A stretch of 64,000 nt of DNA from Opitutaceae bacterium (GTDB lineage Bacteria > Verrucomicrobiota > Verrucomicrobiia > Opitutales > Opitutaceae): positions 1-64,000 of the forward strand of contig JADJTK010000017.1 of the NCBI GenBank assembly GCA_016711225.1, given 5' to 3'. The notes beneath the pieces are model-generated. The model ran no database searches. It worked only from the letters and a program-made list of their open reading frames with translations, and had not been told where the DNA came from. Shown here one piece after another: positions 8,301 to 16,673 of this stretch. The position numbers were made by a program, and so were the translations under genes. The stretch's first letter is position 1; the number at the start of each line of letters is the position of its first letter.

Positions 8301-11279
8301 TCGTATTGGATCTGGCTAGAAGTGATGAACGGCAAGATCACCGGCGACTGGAGCCCGTTGGCCGAGGCGTGGAGAAAAATGGAAGCCACGGCGATCCCGA
8401 CCGCCGACATGCAGCCCACCACCGCCAGCTACAACCCCACCGCCCCGGCGACCTACGCCGGCGAGTTCGCCTTGCCCGACAACTACCCAGCGCTGCTGGA
8501 GTCCGGCGTGCCCGTCGGCCGCGATCCGGTTTCCGCCGATCTCACCGCCGCCTACGGTTCGAACATCTACGGCATGCACTGGCTGTTCGACTGCGACAAC
8601 TTCTACGGGTACGGCAACAAGGGCGACGGCGTCAGCACGCCGTCGTACATCAACACCTTCCAGCGCGGCGAACAGGAATCGGTCTGGGAGACCGTGCCGC
8701 AGCCCAGCTGGGAGGCGCTGAAGTGGGGCGACGACAACGGGACCGGTTTCCTGCGACTCTTCGTGAGCGAAACCGGCGCGCCCGCCGCGCAGTGGCGCTA
8801 CACCAACGCCCCCGATGCCGACGCCCGCGCCGTCCAAGCGATGTATTGGGGCGTCCAGTTCGCCAAGGAGCAGGGCCTCGCCCCCGCCGCCGTCCTGCCC
8901 CTGGCCCAGGCGGCCAAGATGGGCGACTTCGTGCGTCTGGCGATGTTCGACAAGTACTTCAAGCCCCTCGGCGTGCAGAGCAAGAGCGCCCCGGGCGCCA
9001 CCGGCTACGAGAGTGCCCACTATCTGGTGGGCTGGTACTACGCCTGGGGCGGCCCGCTGGTCACGCAGGGCTGGGCCTGGCGTATCGGTTGCAGCCATGC
9101 GCACTTCGGCTACCAGAACCCGGTGGCCGCCTACGCGCTCAGCGCCACCACCGAGCTGCGGCCGGCCTCCGTCAACGGCGCCCGCGACTGGGACCGGAGC
9201 CTGACGCGCCAGCTGGAGTTCTACCAGTGGCTGCAATCGGCCGAAGGCGCGATCGCCGGCGGGGCGACCAACAGCTTCAACGGCCGCTACGATCCGTATC
9301 CAACCGGCACGCCGACCTTCTACGGCATGGCCTTCCAGGAAAACCCGGTCTACCGCGACCCGGGCAGCAACACCTGGTTCGGCATGCAGGCCTGGTCGAT
9401 GGAACGCGTCGCCGAATACTACTACATCAGCAACAACGCCCAGGCCAAGGCCGTGCTCGACAAGTGGGTCACCTGGGCGCGCGGCGTGGTCGACCTCGGG
9501 GCCGACGGCTCCTTCGCCATCCCCAGCGAGATCGCCTGGACGGGCACCCCGGCCACGTGGAATCCGGCCAACCCGGTGGCCAACGCCAATCTGCACGTGA
9601 GCGTCGTCTCCTCCGGCCAGGATCTTGGCATCGCAGCGTCGCTGGCGAAGACCCTCACCTACTACGCCGCCGCCACCCAGCGCTACGGCACGCTCGACAC
9701 GGCCGCGCGCGATCTCGCCAAGGAGATCCTCGACCGCATGTGGACCCGCTACTACGAGCCCGCCGGCCGCGGCGTCGCCGTGGAGGAAAGCCGCAGCGAC
9801 TACCACCGCTTCTTCGACCAGACCGTCTACATCCCCGCTGGCTGGTCGGGCAAAATGGCCAACGGCGACGTGATCGAGCCCGGCGTCAAGTTCATCGAAC
9901 TGCGCTCCAAGTACCTCGACGATCCCGACTACGCGACGCTCGAGGCCGACTACCTCGCCAACCGCCCCTTCAAGAAGGCCTACCACCGCTTCTGGGCCCA
10001 GGCCGAGATCGCCCTGGCCAACGCCGAATTCGGCCGGTTCTTCCCCCTGGCCAGCCGCGAGACCTACCCGCAATGGCAAACCCGCGTCTTCACCGCCGCC
10101 GAGATCGCCAACGGTACCGGTGACCCGCTCGCGACTCCGGCCGGCGACGAGGTGTCCAACCTGCTCAAGTTCGCCTTGGGCTGCGACACACCCCTCCGCC
10201 CCCTGCCGGCCGAGCGCACGCCTGCACTGGACTTCGCCGCCAACGGCGACATCTCGCTCGCCTTCCCCTCGCCCGCCGCCGGGATCACCTACATCGTCGA
10301 GCGGTCGACGGATTTGATACAGTGGACCGAGGCGCAACGCATCGACAATCCCGCCGCCCTCACCCAGACGGTGCTGCTGGGCAACAAGGCCGGGCTGCCC
10401 CGGCTTTTCGGCCGCCTTCGCGTGGCGTTGATCGAACTGCCCGCCGTGCCCTGCACCGGGATCGCCCTCGCCCCGGCCAGCTCGACCCTCGGCAGCCTCG
10501 GCGAGACGCTCGCGCTCACGGCGGCCGTCCAGCCGTCCTATGCCACGAACAAACTGGTGACATTCCGCTCCAGCAACCCCGCGGTCGTTTCGATCGACGC
10601 CACCGGCACCGTGGTCGCAGTCGCCAACGGCGGACCGGTCACTATCACCGCAACAACCCAGGACGGAGGCTTCACCGCCACCAGTACGATCACCGTCAAC
10701 ACCAACCTCGTCCATGTGACCGGGGTCACCCTCGATCCACCCACCGCCACACTCACCAGCGTCGGCCAAACTCAACCACTGACCGCAACCGTCCTGCCGG
10801 CCAACGCCACCAACAAGACCGTGACCTTCAGCTCGAGCAATCCCGCCGTCGCCACGGTTGGCTCCAGCGGCACCGTCACCGCCGTCGCCGACGGTACAAC
10901 CACCATCACGGTCACTACCCAGGACGGAAGCCGCACCGACACCAGCGAGGTTACCGTCGACACCCTCGGCGCTCCTCTCGCAAACGTGGAGGTCACCTTC
11001 ACGATCGCCAACAGCTGGGAGGGCGGCTACTCCGCCAGCATTGCGATCAAGAATACCGGGACGCAGACGATCCCGGGCTGGACGCTCAAGTTCGCCCTGC
11101 CTGCCGGCCAGGCCATCTCGAGCCTGTGGGGCGGCACCTACACCGCCAGCGGTCAGCAGATCACGGTGAAAAACGCGGACTACACCGCCACGATCGCCCC
11201 CGGAGCCGCCGTCACCGTCGGGCTCAACGTCACCGGTCCAGCTGGCACCCCCACGGGCTTCATGGTCTACAGCCCCTGA
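5301..11279 (+). CDS. Secreted GH9-CBM3-Big2-GH48-Big2-CBM2 cellulase
   Basis: A 1,992-residue multimodular cellulase. Signal peptide ends near residue 66 (AAHAQ-TFNY); the region before it is long, and a start at 5460 would give a shorter standard signal. GH9 endoglucanase follows (~67-505) with the catalytic GGWYDAGDHVKFG motif near 116 and the acid motif NEVATDY near 488. Then come a CBM3c-like module (~520-665), three Big2 Ig-like repeats, a GH48 processive cellobiohydrolase module (~945-1590, catalytic glutamate in HETTSEAYSY near 996), a Verrucomicrobial linker domain, two more Big2 repeats and a C-terminal CBM2 (NSWEGGYSASIAIKNTGTQ onward). Carrying endo- and processive activities in one chain recalls CelA of Caldicellulosiruptor. 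Acts outside the cell on crystalline cellulose. Confidence 0.9.
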   Translation: MDILSFPRRAARIVAPTLALRPCVHQPTLRWRQIAAACVGGSTGPRLRRALAVMVASVIGLAAHAQTFNYAEALQKSLFFYEAQESGPLDGTNRVTWRSGSALADGSSVGHDLTGGWYDAGDHVKFGFPMAFSATALAWGGIDFANGYQDAGQLARLKRNLRFVNDYFIRCHTAPNEFWGQVGTGGIDHAWWGSAEVMQMGRPAYKIDTVHPGSDLAAETAAAMAAASILFATDDPSYSATLRAHAIQLYTFADTYRAAYSDSITDAAGFYKSYSGYKDELVWGAIWLYRATGDITYLNKAETYYADLGTEQQSSDKAYKWTIGWDDKSYGCYALLAKLTGKASYKADAERHLDYWTTGYNGSHITYSPGGLAFLDTWGSLRYSANTAFLALYYQSAATTPAKAARYHDFAVGQIRYMLGGNPANRSFVCGFGTNPPANPHHRTAHGTWANNQNGPPTKSRHTLYGALVGGPDANDAYTDDRGNFTSNEVATDYNALFSGTLAALTGEYGGTPLAGFPQAETPVDEFVAQAKINGSGPTYTEYAVWVNNHTAWPARIPSQFKFRLFINISEGVTAGYSAASYVVSANGSNVSFTSLQPWDAASGVYYTEVTFTPGTTIWPGGQGESAEEAQIRIRLPYEAPASAWSSANDWSAQGLNGTLATTTHIPLYADGVLVTGTTPTNGTPVQSVAVTPETTALGIGEAAQFTATVLPANASNKAVTWSTNRPAVATVDPTTGMATGVGAGTATLTATTVDGGFTDTAVVTVTSANIPVTGVAVAPLSARIAVGATVTCTAAVAPTNATNKSVLWTSSNPGVASISSSVVNGVPTCVATGVAAGTTTVTARTTDGDFRAAASIEVFTVPVTGIMIDPSVGSLPLGGTVTLRATVSPANASNRAFTWSSSNPLVASVGATTGLVTGRAEGTATIRATTAEGSFVATRALTVAKLTLPSHTDRFTLLRNKLVDPANGYFSADGVPYHSAETLLCEAPDHGHETTSEAYSYWIWLEVMNGKITGDWSPLAEAWRKMEATAIPTADMQPTTASYNPTAPATYAGEFALPDNYPALLESGVPVGRDPVSADLTAAYGSNIYGMHWLFDCDNFYGYGNKGDGVSTPSYINTFQRGEQESVWETVPQPSWEALKWGDDNGTGFLRLFVSETGAPAAQWRYTNAPDADARAVQAMYWGVQFAKEQGLAPAAVLPLAQAAKMGDFVRLAMFDKYFKPLGVQSKSAPGATGYESAHYLVGWYYAWGGPLVTQGWAWRIGCSHAHFGYQNPVAAYALSATTELRPASVNGARDWDRSLTRQLEFYQWLQSAEGAIAGGATNSFNGRYDPYPTGTPTFYGMAFQENPVYRDPGSNTWFGMQAWSMERVAEYYYISNNAQAKAVLDKWVTWARGVVDLGADGSFAIPSEIAWTGTPATWNPANPVANANLHVSVVSSGQDLGIAASLAKTLTYYAAATQRYGTLDTAARDLAKEILDRMWTRYYEPAGRGVAVEESRSDYHRFFDQTVYIPAGWSGKMANGDVIEPGVKFIELRSKYLDDPDYATLEADYLANRPFKKAYHRFWAQAEIALANAEFGRFFPLASRETYPQWQTRVFTAAEIANGTGDPLATPAGDEVSNLLKFALGCDTPLRPLPAERTPALDFAANGDISLAFPSPAAGITYIVERSTDLIQWTEAQRIDNPAALTQTVLLGNKAGLPRLFGRLRVALIELPAVPCTGIALAPASSTLGSLGETLALTAAVQPSYATNKLVTFRSSNPAVVSIDATGTVVAVANGGPVTITATTQDGGFTATSTITVNTNLVHVTGVTLDPPTATLTSVGQTQPLTATVLPANATNKTVTFSSSNPAVATVGSSGTVTAVADGTTTITVTTQDGSRTDTSEVTVDTLGAPLANVEVTFTIANSWEGGYSASIAIKNTGTQTIPGWTLKFALPAGQAISSLWGGTYTASGQQITVKNADYTATIAPGAAVTVGLNVTGPAGTPTGFMVYSP

Positions 11280-11692
11280 CCGGAGCGCACCGAGTTCTAA
11301 TGACACTGCTCACGGAGAGCCCCCCTCCGAAGGGAGCTGGCCTCCCCGCGGCCCGCGCGGGGAGGCGGGGTGATCTCAACCGGCCTGGAGCGTGGGGCAC
11401 GCGAAGGGCTCACATGGGGGTTCGCCATTTGGGCGGACCACTGTCCTCAACGAAAGGGCAGAATGAGGAAGGCAGAACGCCCAGGCGGCCCCAGGCGCAC
11501 GACGTTCTGACGAACGTCGCTACGGCAGGGAGGCTGGCCCAAACGCCTGCCCGCCCCAAACGCGCCGCGCGAATTCCTTGGTGGCCTCCCGCCCTCGGCG
11601 CGACCATCGTCCACGTCCATGCTTCGCCGAGTGCGTCATAAATGAGAACACCACGAACTCCCACTACGCCAAAATCCGGCAAGGGAGTGGCG
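11280..11692. other. Intergenic region with a REP-like hairpin
   Basis: About 410 bases between the cellulase and a small DUF167 gene. It contains one GACGTTCTGACGAACGTC palindrome at 11501-11518 and otherwise nothing I can identify as coding or regulatory. Confidence 0.5.
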
Positions 11693-12001
11693 ATGACGTC
11701 GTTCTGCGCCATGGAGGGAGACACGCTGGTGCTCAACATCCTGGGCACCCCTGGCGCCAAGAAGGATGCGCTCGGTCAGCCGAAGGGCACCCAACTCCGA
11801 GTGAGTGTCACCGCCGCCCCGGTGGCCGGCAAGGCGACCGACCACATGGTCCGCTTCCTCGCCGGGGAACTCGGCGTGTTCCCCGCCGACATCGCGGTCG
11901 TATTCGGCCGCTACAACATCAACAAACAGCTGCGCATCAAGGCACCGAAATATTGGCCTCCCGTTGTCGCCGAAGCGCTGGCACGGGACGCACCCGGCTA
12001 G
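11693..12001 (+). CDS. DUF167 / YggU family protein
   Basis: 102 residues from the chosen ATG; an in-frame ATG at 11642 would add 17 unrelated residues. The motifs VLNILGTPGAKKDALG, LRVSVTAAPVAGKATDHMV and NKQLRIK follow the DUF167 pattern (V-P-A-k, then L-v-a-pp-G-An, then r-K-v-r-i). The family is small, cytoplasmic and of unknown function. It stands alone between the cellulase and convergent minus-strand genes. Confidence 0.8.
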   Translation: MTSFCAMEGDTLVLNILGTPGAKKDALGQPKGTQLRVSVTAAPVAGKATDHMVRFLAGELGVFPADIAVVFGRYNINKQLRIKAPKYWPPVVAEALARDAPG

Positions 12002-12355
12002 CCGTACCGGCAACCCGGCCGGCAAATCACTAGGGCCCCTCCTCAGCACCCCCGATAGTCACGTTCAACCCGGTGCGGCCGGAGAACCCGCGGGGCCGAA
12101 GCCGGGTCAGGGCGCCGGGTCACGGCAGCGCCTTGTACTTGAAGTTGCGAAACCGGACTTCGCCCGAGCCGGCGGCCAGCAGCGACGGGCGCAGGCTCAG
12201 GAAGCCTTTCCACGACGTTGTGGTTGTAGCCCGCGCCTACTTCACCCGGATCTTCTCGCGGAGCCTGAACTGTTCCCCCGCCAAATACCGGGAGCTGGTC
12301 AACGTCAGCAGCCGCCTCCGGCCCGGCGGCTAGCGCCGCGAATTGGGAGGCCTCC

Positions 12356-12380
12356 CCGTAGGGGCGCCGCTTGTCAGCGC
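12356..12380 (+). repeat. GTAGGGGCGCCGCTTG palindromic repeat
   Basis: GTAGGGGCGCCGCTTGTCAGCGCCC can fold into a GC-rich hairpin. Related copies lie at 15149-15171 (opposite strand) and as a paired element at 24590-24644. Confidence 0.6.
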
Positions 12381-12566
12381 CCATCACTCGACCGATGTCC
12401 GATTTCGCGGGCACGGAGGCCCGCGCCACCGCCATCCGCTTCGTCACTTTCCCGTGGCGCAGGCGTCCCTGCCTTCGTTCCAGCACCCCGCAGCACCACA
12501 GACGGCGGGCACAGAGTCCCGCGCCACGATCGGAGCGAGTTTCCCTCATTCGATTCATGGTTGTTT

Positions 12567-13475
12567 TCAATCTTCCGAGCTTTCTCCACCTCTTGTCACT
12601 TGCCCGTTGTTACTTGTTCCTTTCCTCCCCGACGTGGAGCTCGCGGCCGCCACCAGCCGGTGCACCCGGAAGTGCCGGATCTCGAAATGGCTGGCCACCG
12701 TGCGCAGCGCGAACCACCCGCGCATATACGGCGCGGGATCTTCATAGGCAAAGAGCCGCCGGCCATCGCGGTAATAGCCGATGGTATCGCCGGCGGCGAC
12801 AAGCTGGATGGTCTGCCGCGCATTTGGCCCGAGCAAAAATTCCTTCGCGCTGAGATCGTGCTCCGGCAACAGCGGCCGGTTGCCGCGCTCGCCAATGTAG
12901 CGGCGGAAGCGTGTCGTAGTGTTTCCATTGCCGCCCAGTCCGACGTAGTAACAGCGGAGTTGGTCGTAGTCGGCGAACTTGCCACTGCGCGGTGTCGCCA
13001 ACAGGTCGCCAGGGCTGCGAGTGTCGTTCGCCATCCAGAAGCAGTTCAGGTCGCTCACCCGATCATTCGGGCCGCCGGCCGAAACGGCGGTCGCCTCGTA
13101 GGTGATCAGCAGCGGGCCTTCCAGTGGCAACGCGAACCAGACCGAGCAACCACCAGGCACATCGATCTCCAAGGCTCCATCACGCACCGCCACTATGCCG
13201 CCGCTCTCCAGCTCTGGCCGCCACCGGCCCAGGTCGCCGGAAAAATCGTCGCTGGCCAGCAGCTCGCCGACGGTGAAGCGCGAATCCGGCGAAGCGGGCG
13301 CGCCTGCAGTGCCAACGGAGCCGGCCCCCTTCAGTGCAGCCGCCGGGACGTCGCTTGCCGACGCCTGAGCAGCGCCACTCGTGATCCCAACGCCCGTAGC
13401 GCCCACCGGCTCGGCGAGCGATGCAGCGACCGAGGCCAAAGCCACGAGCAAAGAGAGTGTTGGGAGGAACGACAT
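12567..13475 (-). CDS. Secreted DUF6250-type carbohydrate-associated protein
   Basis: 302 residues from the start chosen because it gives a signal peptide (MSFLPTLSLLVALASVAASL). The mature domain, after an Ala-rich linker, has DDFSGDLGRWRPELE, DLNCFWMANDTRSPGD, YYVGLGGNGNTTTRFRRY and YYRDGRRLFAY. This is the jelly-roll-like fold found next to polysaccharide lyases and hydrolases (DUF6250 / concanavalin-like). It lies 114 bases downstream of a PL22-like gene on the same strand, supporting a role in pectin or rhamnogalacturonan use. Enzyme activity not established. Confidence 0.65.
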   Translation of the reverse strand: MSFLPTLSLLVALASVAASLAEPVGATGVGITSGAAQASASDVPAAALKGAGSVGTAGAPASPDSRFTVGELLASDDFSGDLGRWRPELESGGIVAVRDGALEIDVPGGCSVWFALPLEGPLLITYEATAVSAGGPNDRVSDLNCFWMANDTRSPGDLLATPRSGKFADYDQLRCYYVGLGGNGNTTTRFRRYIGERGNRPLLPEHDLSAKEFLLGPNARQTIQLVAAGDTIGYYRDGRRLFAYEDPAPYMRGWFALRTVASHFEIRHFRVHRLVAAASSTSGRKGTSNNGQVTRGGESSED

Positions 13476-13589
13476 GAGGGATCCAGAATTCCACGTACGC
13501 CAGACGATGGAGAACGAAACCGACGCGATTGAGGTCAACCGAGCCCACCCTGAGGCGTGAGCGATTGGCCCTCGGCCGCCGAGGAGTCG

Positions 13590-14969
13590 TTACGGACGCC
13601 CTCCCTTCGCGGGCTCCGGACCGTACTGCCGCTTCAGCCACTTCTTCGGCACCGGCACCACGCAGATGTTCAATGCGCGATCGTCCTTCGAAAGCATCGC
13701 CGATTGGATCTCGATCCTCGTGCTCTCGGCATTGAAGGTCGGATGCGGGTGATCCGCCGCCGTCGCCTTGTGTCCGGTCGTGAGCAAAAGCCTCTCGCCG
13801 GTATGCCGGTCAATCAGCCAAAGGTTGCGTGCGAAGTCGTCGCCCACCAGCCAGCGGCCGTCCGGGGAGCCGTTCACATGCCAGAAGCCGCTGCCCAACT
13901 CCGTCTGCCCCTCGATACGCATCTCCCGGGTACGCAGATTCACCACGCCCACCCCGGTCGCATGCTCGCGGGTACCGCAGGCGCCCCACTCGTCGCTTGT
14001 GCCGACGGGGCGATGGCCGAGGATCGCGATCGCCACCTCGTCCTTCGTGATAACGGCCTCGTGCGTCACCCAGTCGTAGGCGGGCTCCGGATAGAGAGGC
14101 CGCAGCCCGGTGCCGTCGGCACGCACCGTCCACGTGCGTTGCGGAGACTTTCCGCCGGTCTCCCAGCAGAACACGATCTCGCCGGGCACCCATGGATTGG
14201 TCTGCACGTGACCGATCTGGAAGGGCACCGCCACGATGAATCTCACCTCTCCGGTCTTCAGGTTCATGCTCGCCAGCCCGGTTGGTCCGGCACCCATCTT
14301 GCGCGGCCCATAGTCGGCCTCCACTTTCGTCCCCGGCGCCAGGTGCTTCGCGGCCTCCTCCTTGTTGCCCACGCGGAAATACGCGAACTCCTCGGTCGGA
14401 TCCAAGGCCACATCGCCCACCGCACCCATCTCCAATGGCACCGTGCCGCACACCCGTTCGTAGGCCGACACCGCCTGGAGCTTCCCGGCGGCGCTGTCGG
14501 CGAAGACCTTGGCCAGATCGACGCAGATGATTCGCGCCGGCTCGGTCTGCTTCTTCACGTCCGCATAAGCCGGAGCACCCGACACATCCGCCACCGGCGC
14601 GTCGGGCACGCGCAGGAAATAGAGATTCATCGAGTGGTCGGCCAGGCAGAGCATGCCGTTGTAGCCGCCCTCGGTCACCTGCACGATGTCGCCAGTCTTT
14701 TCGTTCACTGCCATCGCCTCGCCCTTCACGCGGTTCGAGCGGAAGACCAGCCATTGGCCATCGGCCGTCCACTGGTGGTGCGTCTGGTAGATCTTCGAGT
14801 CCCCCGCCGGGGTGCTGGTGAGAAAGGTCAGGGGCGTTCCAGTCACAGGATCCACCACGATCTTCCTTTCCGAAGGGAAACGGTGCCCAATCTGAGCGGA
14901 CACGGGCGCCGAGAACAGAGCGAGAACACCGAGAGTGATCAGGGCGGTGGAGTATGGCGGCTTGTTCAT
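13590..14969 (-). CDS. Oligogalacturonate lyase family (PL22-like) secreted protein
   Basis: 459 residues from the start that provides a signal peptide (MNKPPYSTALITLGVLALFS, cleavage after VSAQ); longer in-frame starts add unlikely sequence. It is a seven-blade beta-propeller: repeated blade motifs such as YQTHHQWTADGQWLVFRS, FWHVNGSPDGRWLVGDD and HPHPTFNAEST. The HHQW and HVNGSPDGR histidines match the metal- and substrate-binding positions of PL22 oligogalacturonide lyases, which cleave unsaturated galacturonate dimers by beta-elimination. Family members are often cytoplasmic, so the signal peptide is noteworthy. Confidence 0.7.
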   Translation of the reverse strand: MNKPPYSTALITLGVLALFSAPVSAQIGHRFPSERKIVVDPVTGTPLTFLTSTPAGDSKIYQTHHQWTADGQWLVFRSNRVKGEAMAVNEKTGDIVQVTEGGYNGMLCLADHSMNLYFLRVPDAPVADVSGAPAYADVKKQTEPARIICVDLAKVFADSAAGKLQAVSAYERVCGTVPLEMGAVGDVALDPTEEFAYFRVGNKEEAAKHLAPGTKVEADYGPRKMGAGPTGLASMNLKTGEVRFIVAVPFQIGHVQTNPWVPGEIVFCWETGGKSPQRTWTVRADGTGLRPLYPEPAYDWVTHEAVITKDEVAIAILGHRPVGTSDEWGACGTREHATGVGVVNLRTREMRIEGQTELGSGFWHVNGSPDGRWLVGDDFARNLWLIDRHTGERLLLTTGHKATAADHPHPTFNAESTRIEIQSAMLSKDDRALNICVVPVPKKWLKRQYGPEPAKGGRP

Positions 14970-15148
14970 GCGAGGGAGGGCAGGCTCGTGCGCGACACTA
15001 CCCCGGCCCCGCCAAAGAGCGAGGGCACGAGAGGACGCGAGGCAAGCGGGTCGATGTTGTCGGTTTGGCGATCGGCTACGCCCCGAAATCGCGCGGACAG
15101 TCAAGGTAGCGAACGCTCCGAACATGGGCCGATCTTGGGAGCCAAACA

Positions 15149-15171
15149 GGCGTCGCAAGCGACGCCCCTAC
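15149..15171 (-). repeat. GTAGGGGCGTCGC palindromic repeat
   Basis: GGCGTCGC-AA-GCGACGCC is a perfect 8-base stem followed by CCTAC, the reverse-strand version of the element at 12356-12380. Confidence 0.6.
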
Positions 15172-15217
15172 CGCAGGAGACTTGGTGCGGCACACCGCCC
15201 CGATCGCCGGCGACTCT

Positions 15218-15269
15218 TCACCGTTCACGGATCACCGATCACTGGTCACTAATCACTGATCACTGATTC
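15218..15269. repeat. Degenerate tandem GATCACT repeat
   Basis: About five imperfect copies of a 10-base unit related to GGATCACTGATCAC lie upstream of the first microcompartment-locus gene. Simple repeat; role unknown. Confidence 0.5.
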
Positions 15270-15283
15270 CCCCTTCCGCGTTT

Positions 15284-15301
15284 AGGATTGTTTTCAATCC
15301 T
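15284..15301. promoter_or_regulatory. Inverted repeat AGGATTG-TTTT-CAATCCT upstream of the aldolase gene
   Basis: A perfect 7-base inverted repeat about 35 bases before the chosen start of the tandem aldolase gene. It could be an operator for the adjacent DeoR regulator or a hairpin. A similar sequence (GGTTGTTTTCAATCTTCCGA) occurs at 12558-12578, so it may instead be a dispersed repeat. Confidence 0.35.
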
Positions 15302-15335
15302 CCGAATGGAGGACTCTGCCCGCGGCGTCCTCCTC

Positions 15336-16619
15336 ATGACCACTCAACCGATCTCCCCACGCGAAGAGCTCGTTGCCACCATGCAACGGATCTACAGCTA
15401 CCGCATGACCACCACCTCCGGTGGCAACCTGTCGATCCGCGAGCCCGACGGCCGAATCTGGATCACCCCGGCACGCGTCGACAAGGGAGCGCTGACTCCC
15501 GAGGACATCGTGTGCGTCCACCCCGACGGTCACCACGAGGGCCGGCACCCGCCGTCCTCGGAGCTGCCCTTCCACCGCGAGATCTACCGGCGCCGGCCCG
15601 ACCTGCGTGCCATCGTGCATGCCCATCCCGGCGCCCTGGTCGCCTTCTCGATCTGCCAACAGATTCCGGACACTCGGCTGCAATCCCACGTGCATCAGAT
15701 CTGTGGTCGCATCGCACTGGCACCCTATGCCTGCCCCGGCACGCAGGAGCTCGGTGAGCAGATCGCGAAGAGCTTCGCCACGGGCGCGGATTGCGTGATC
15801 CTCGAGAATCACGGTGTCGTGGTCGGGGGGCGCGACCTGCGCGACGCCTTTCAGCGTTTCGAGACCCTCGAATTTGCCGCGCAGACGCTCATCCGCGCCG
15901 CGATGCTCGGCCCCCTGCGGGTGCTGCCCCCCGCGGCGCTCGCAGTCGACACTATGCCCGCCTACGGCGAACTCGCGCCACGTCCGGCCGACGAACGCGA
16001 GAATGAGCTACGCCCGCGTATCTGCTCCTTCGTGCAGCGCGCCTACCGTCAACGCCTCCTCATCAGCACCGCCGGCGCCTGCTCCGCGCGCCTCGACGAC
16101 GACGAGTTCGTGATCACGCCCCGCCGCCGCGACCGTCTCACGGTCCAACCCGACGGCCTCGTGCGGGTGCGCGGGGGCGACTGCACCGCCGGGCAGCAGC
16201 CCAGCCGCGCCGCCAGCCTCCATGCCGCGATCTATGCCCGCATCCCCGGAGTCGGGGCGATCATCAACGCCCAGCCCGCCCACGCCTCGGCCTTCTGCGT
16301 CACGGATACACCATTCAGCACCTACACCATCCCGGAGAGCTACGTCGTGCTCAACGACGTCGTGAAACTCCCGTTCCTGCGCATCGTCGAGGACGCCGCC
16401 GAGATCGCCGCCCGCATGACTCTGGAAAAGACTCCGGTCGTACTCATTGCCAACGAGGGCGCCGTCGTCATCGGCCGCACTCTCCTCGAGGCATTCGACC
16501 GCTTGGAAGTCCTCGAGGCCACCAGCGAGGCGCTGCTGCTCGCCCGCCCGCTGGGCACCGTCACCCCGATGCCCACCAGCGCGATCGACGAACTGCGCCG
16601 GGTCTTCAGCATCGCCTGA
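15336..16619 (+). CDS. Tandem class II aldolase-domain protein, second domain degenerate
   Basis: 427 residues with two class II aldolase/adducin domains in a row. The first (~1-215) has an intact zinc site: acidic SSELPFH, then IVHAHPGALVAFS and LENHGVVVGG. The second (~225-425) keeps the fold (LHAAIYARIPGVGAIINAQP, IANEGAVVIG), but the HAHP pair has become NAQP, so it should not bind zinc in the usual way. Family members cleave L-fuculose or L-rhamnulose 1-phosphate to DHAP and L-lactaldehyde. First gene of the locus, just before the DeoR regulator. The start was picked at MTTQPIS; an earlier ATG at 15306 is possible. Confidence 0.8.
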   Translation: MTTQPISPREELVATMQRIYSYRMTTTSGGNLSIREPDGRIWITPARVDKGALTPEDIVCVHPDGHHEGRHPPSSELPFHREIYRRRPDLRAIVHAHPGALVAFSICQQIPDTRLQSHVHQICGRIALAPYACPGTQELGEQIAKSFATGADCVILENHGVVVGGRDLRDAFQRFETLEFAAQTLIRAAMLGPLRVLPPAALAVDTMPAYGELAPRPADERENELRPRICSFVQRAYRQRLLISTAGACSARLDDDEFVITPRRRDRLTVQPDGLVRVRGGDCTAGQQPSRAASLHAAIYARIPGVGAIINAQPAHASAFCVTDTPFSTYTIPESYVVLNDVVKLPFLRIVEDAAEIAARMTLEKTPVVLIANEGAVVIGRTLLEAFDRLEVLEATSEALLLARPLGTVTPMPTSAIDELRRVFSIA

Positions 16620-16673
16620 CGCTCCGCAACGCGCCGGCTCGCCTTTCCCTCCCCCGCGTCCCAAACCTCCCGC

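Noticed and set aside
7787..10123. 778-codon plus-strand frame inside the cellulase
   Set aside because: Different frame from the GH9-GH48 protein; Arg/Pro-rich nonsense.
8316..11306. 996-codon open frame on the minus strand
   Set aside because: It lies opposite the GH48-coding part; codon bias of the real gene keeps the antisense frame open, and the product has no recognisable domain.
15288..15335. Longer N-terminus for the tandem aldolase
   Set aside because: Would put the start inside the inverted repeat and adds residues unlike the family.
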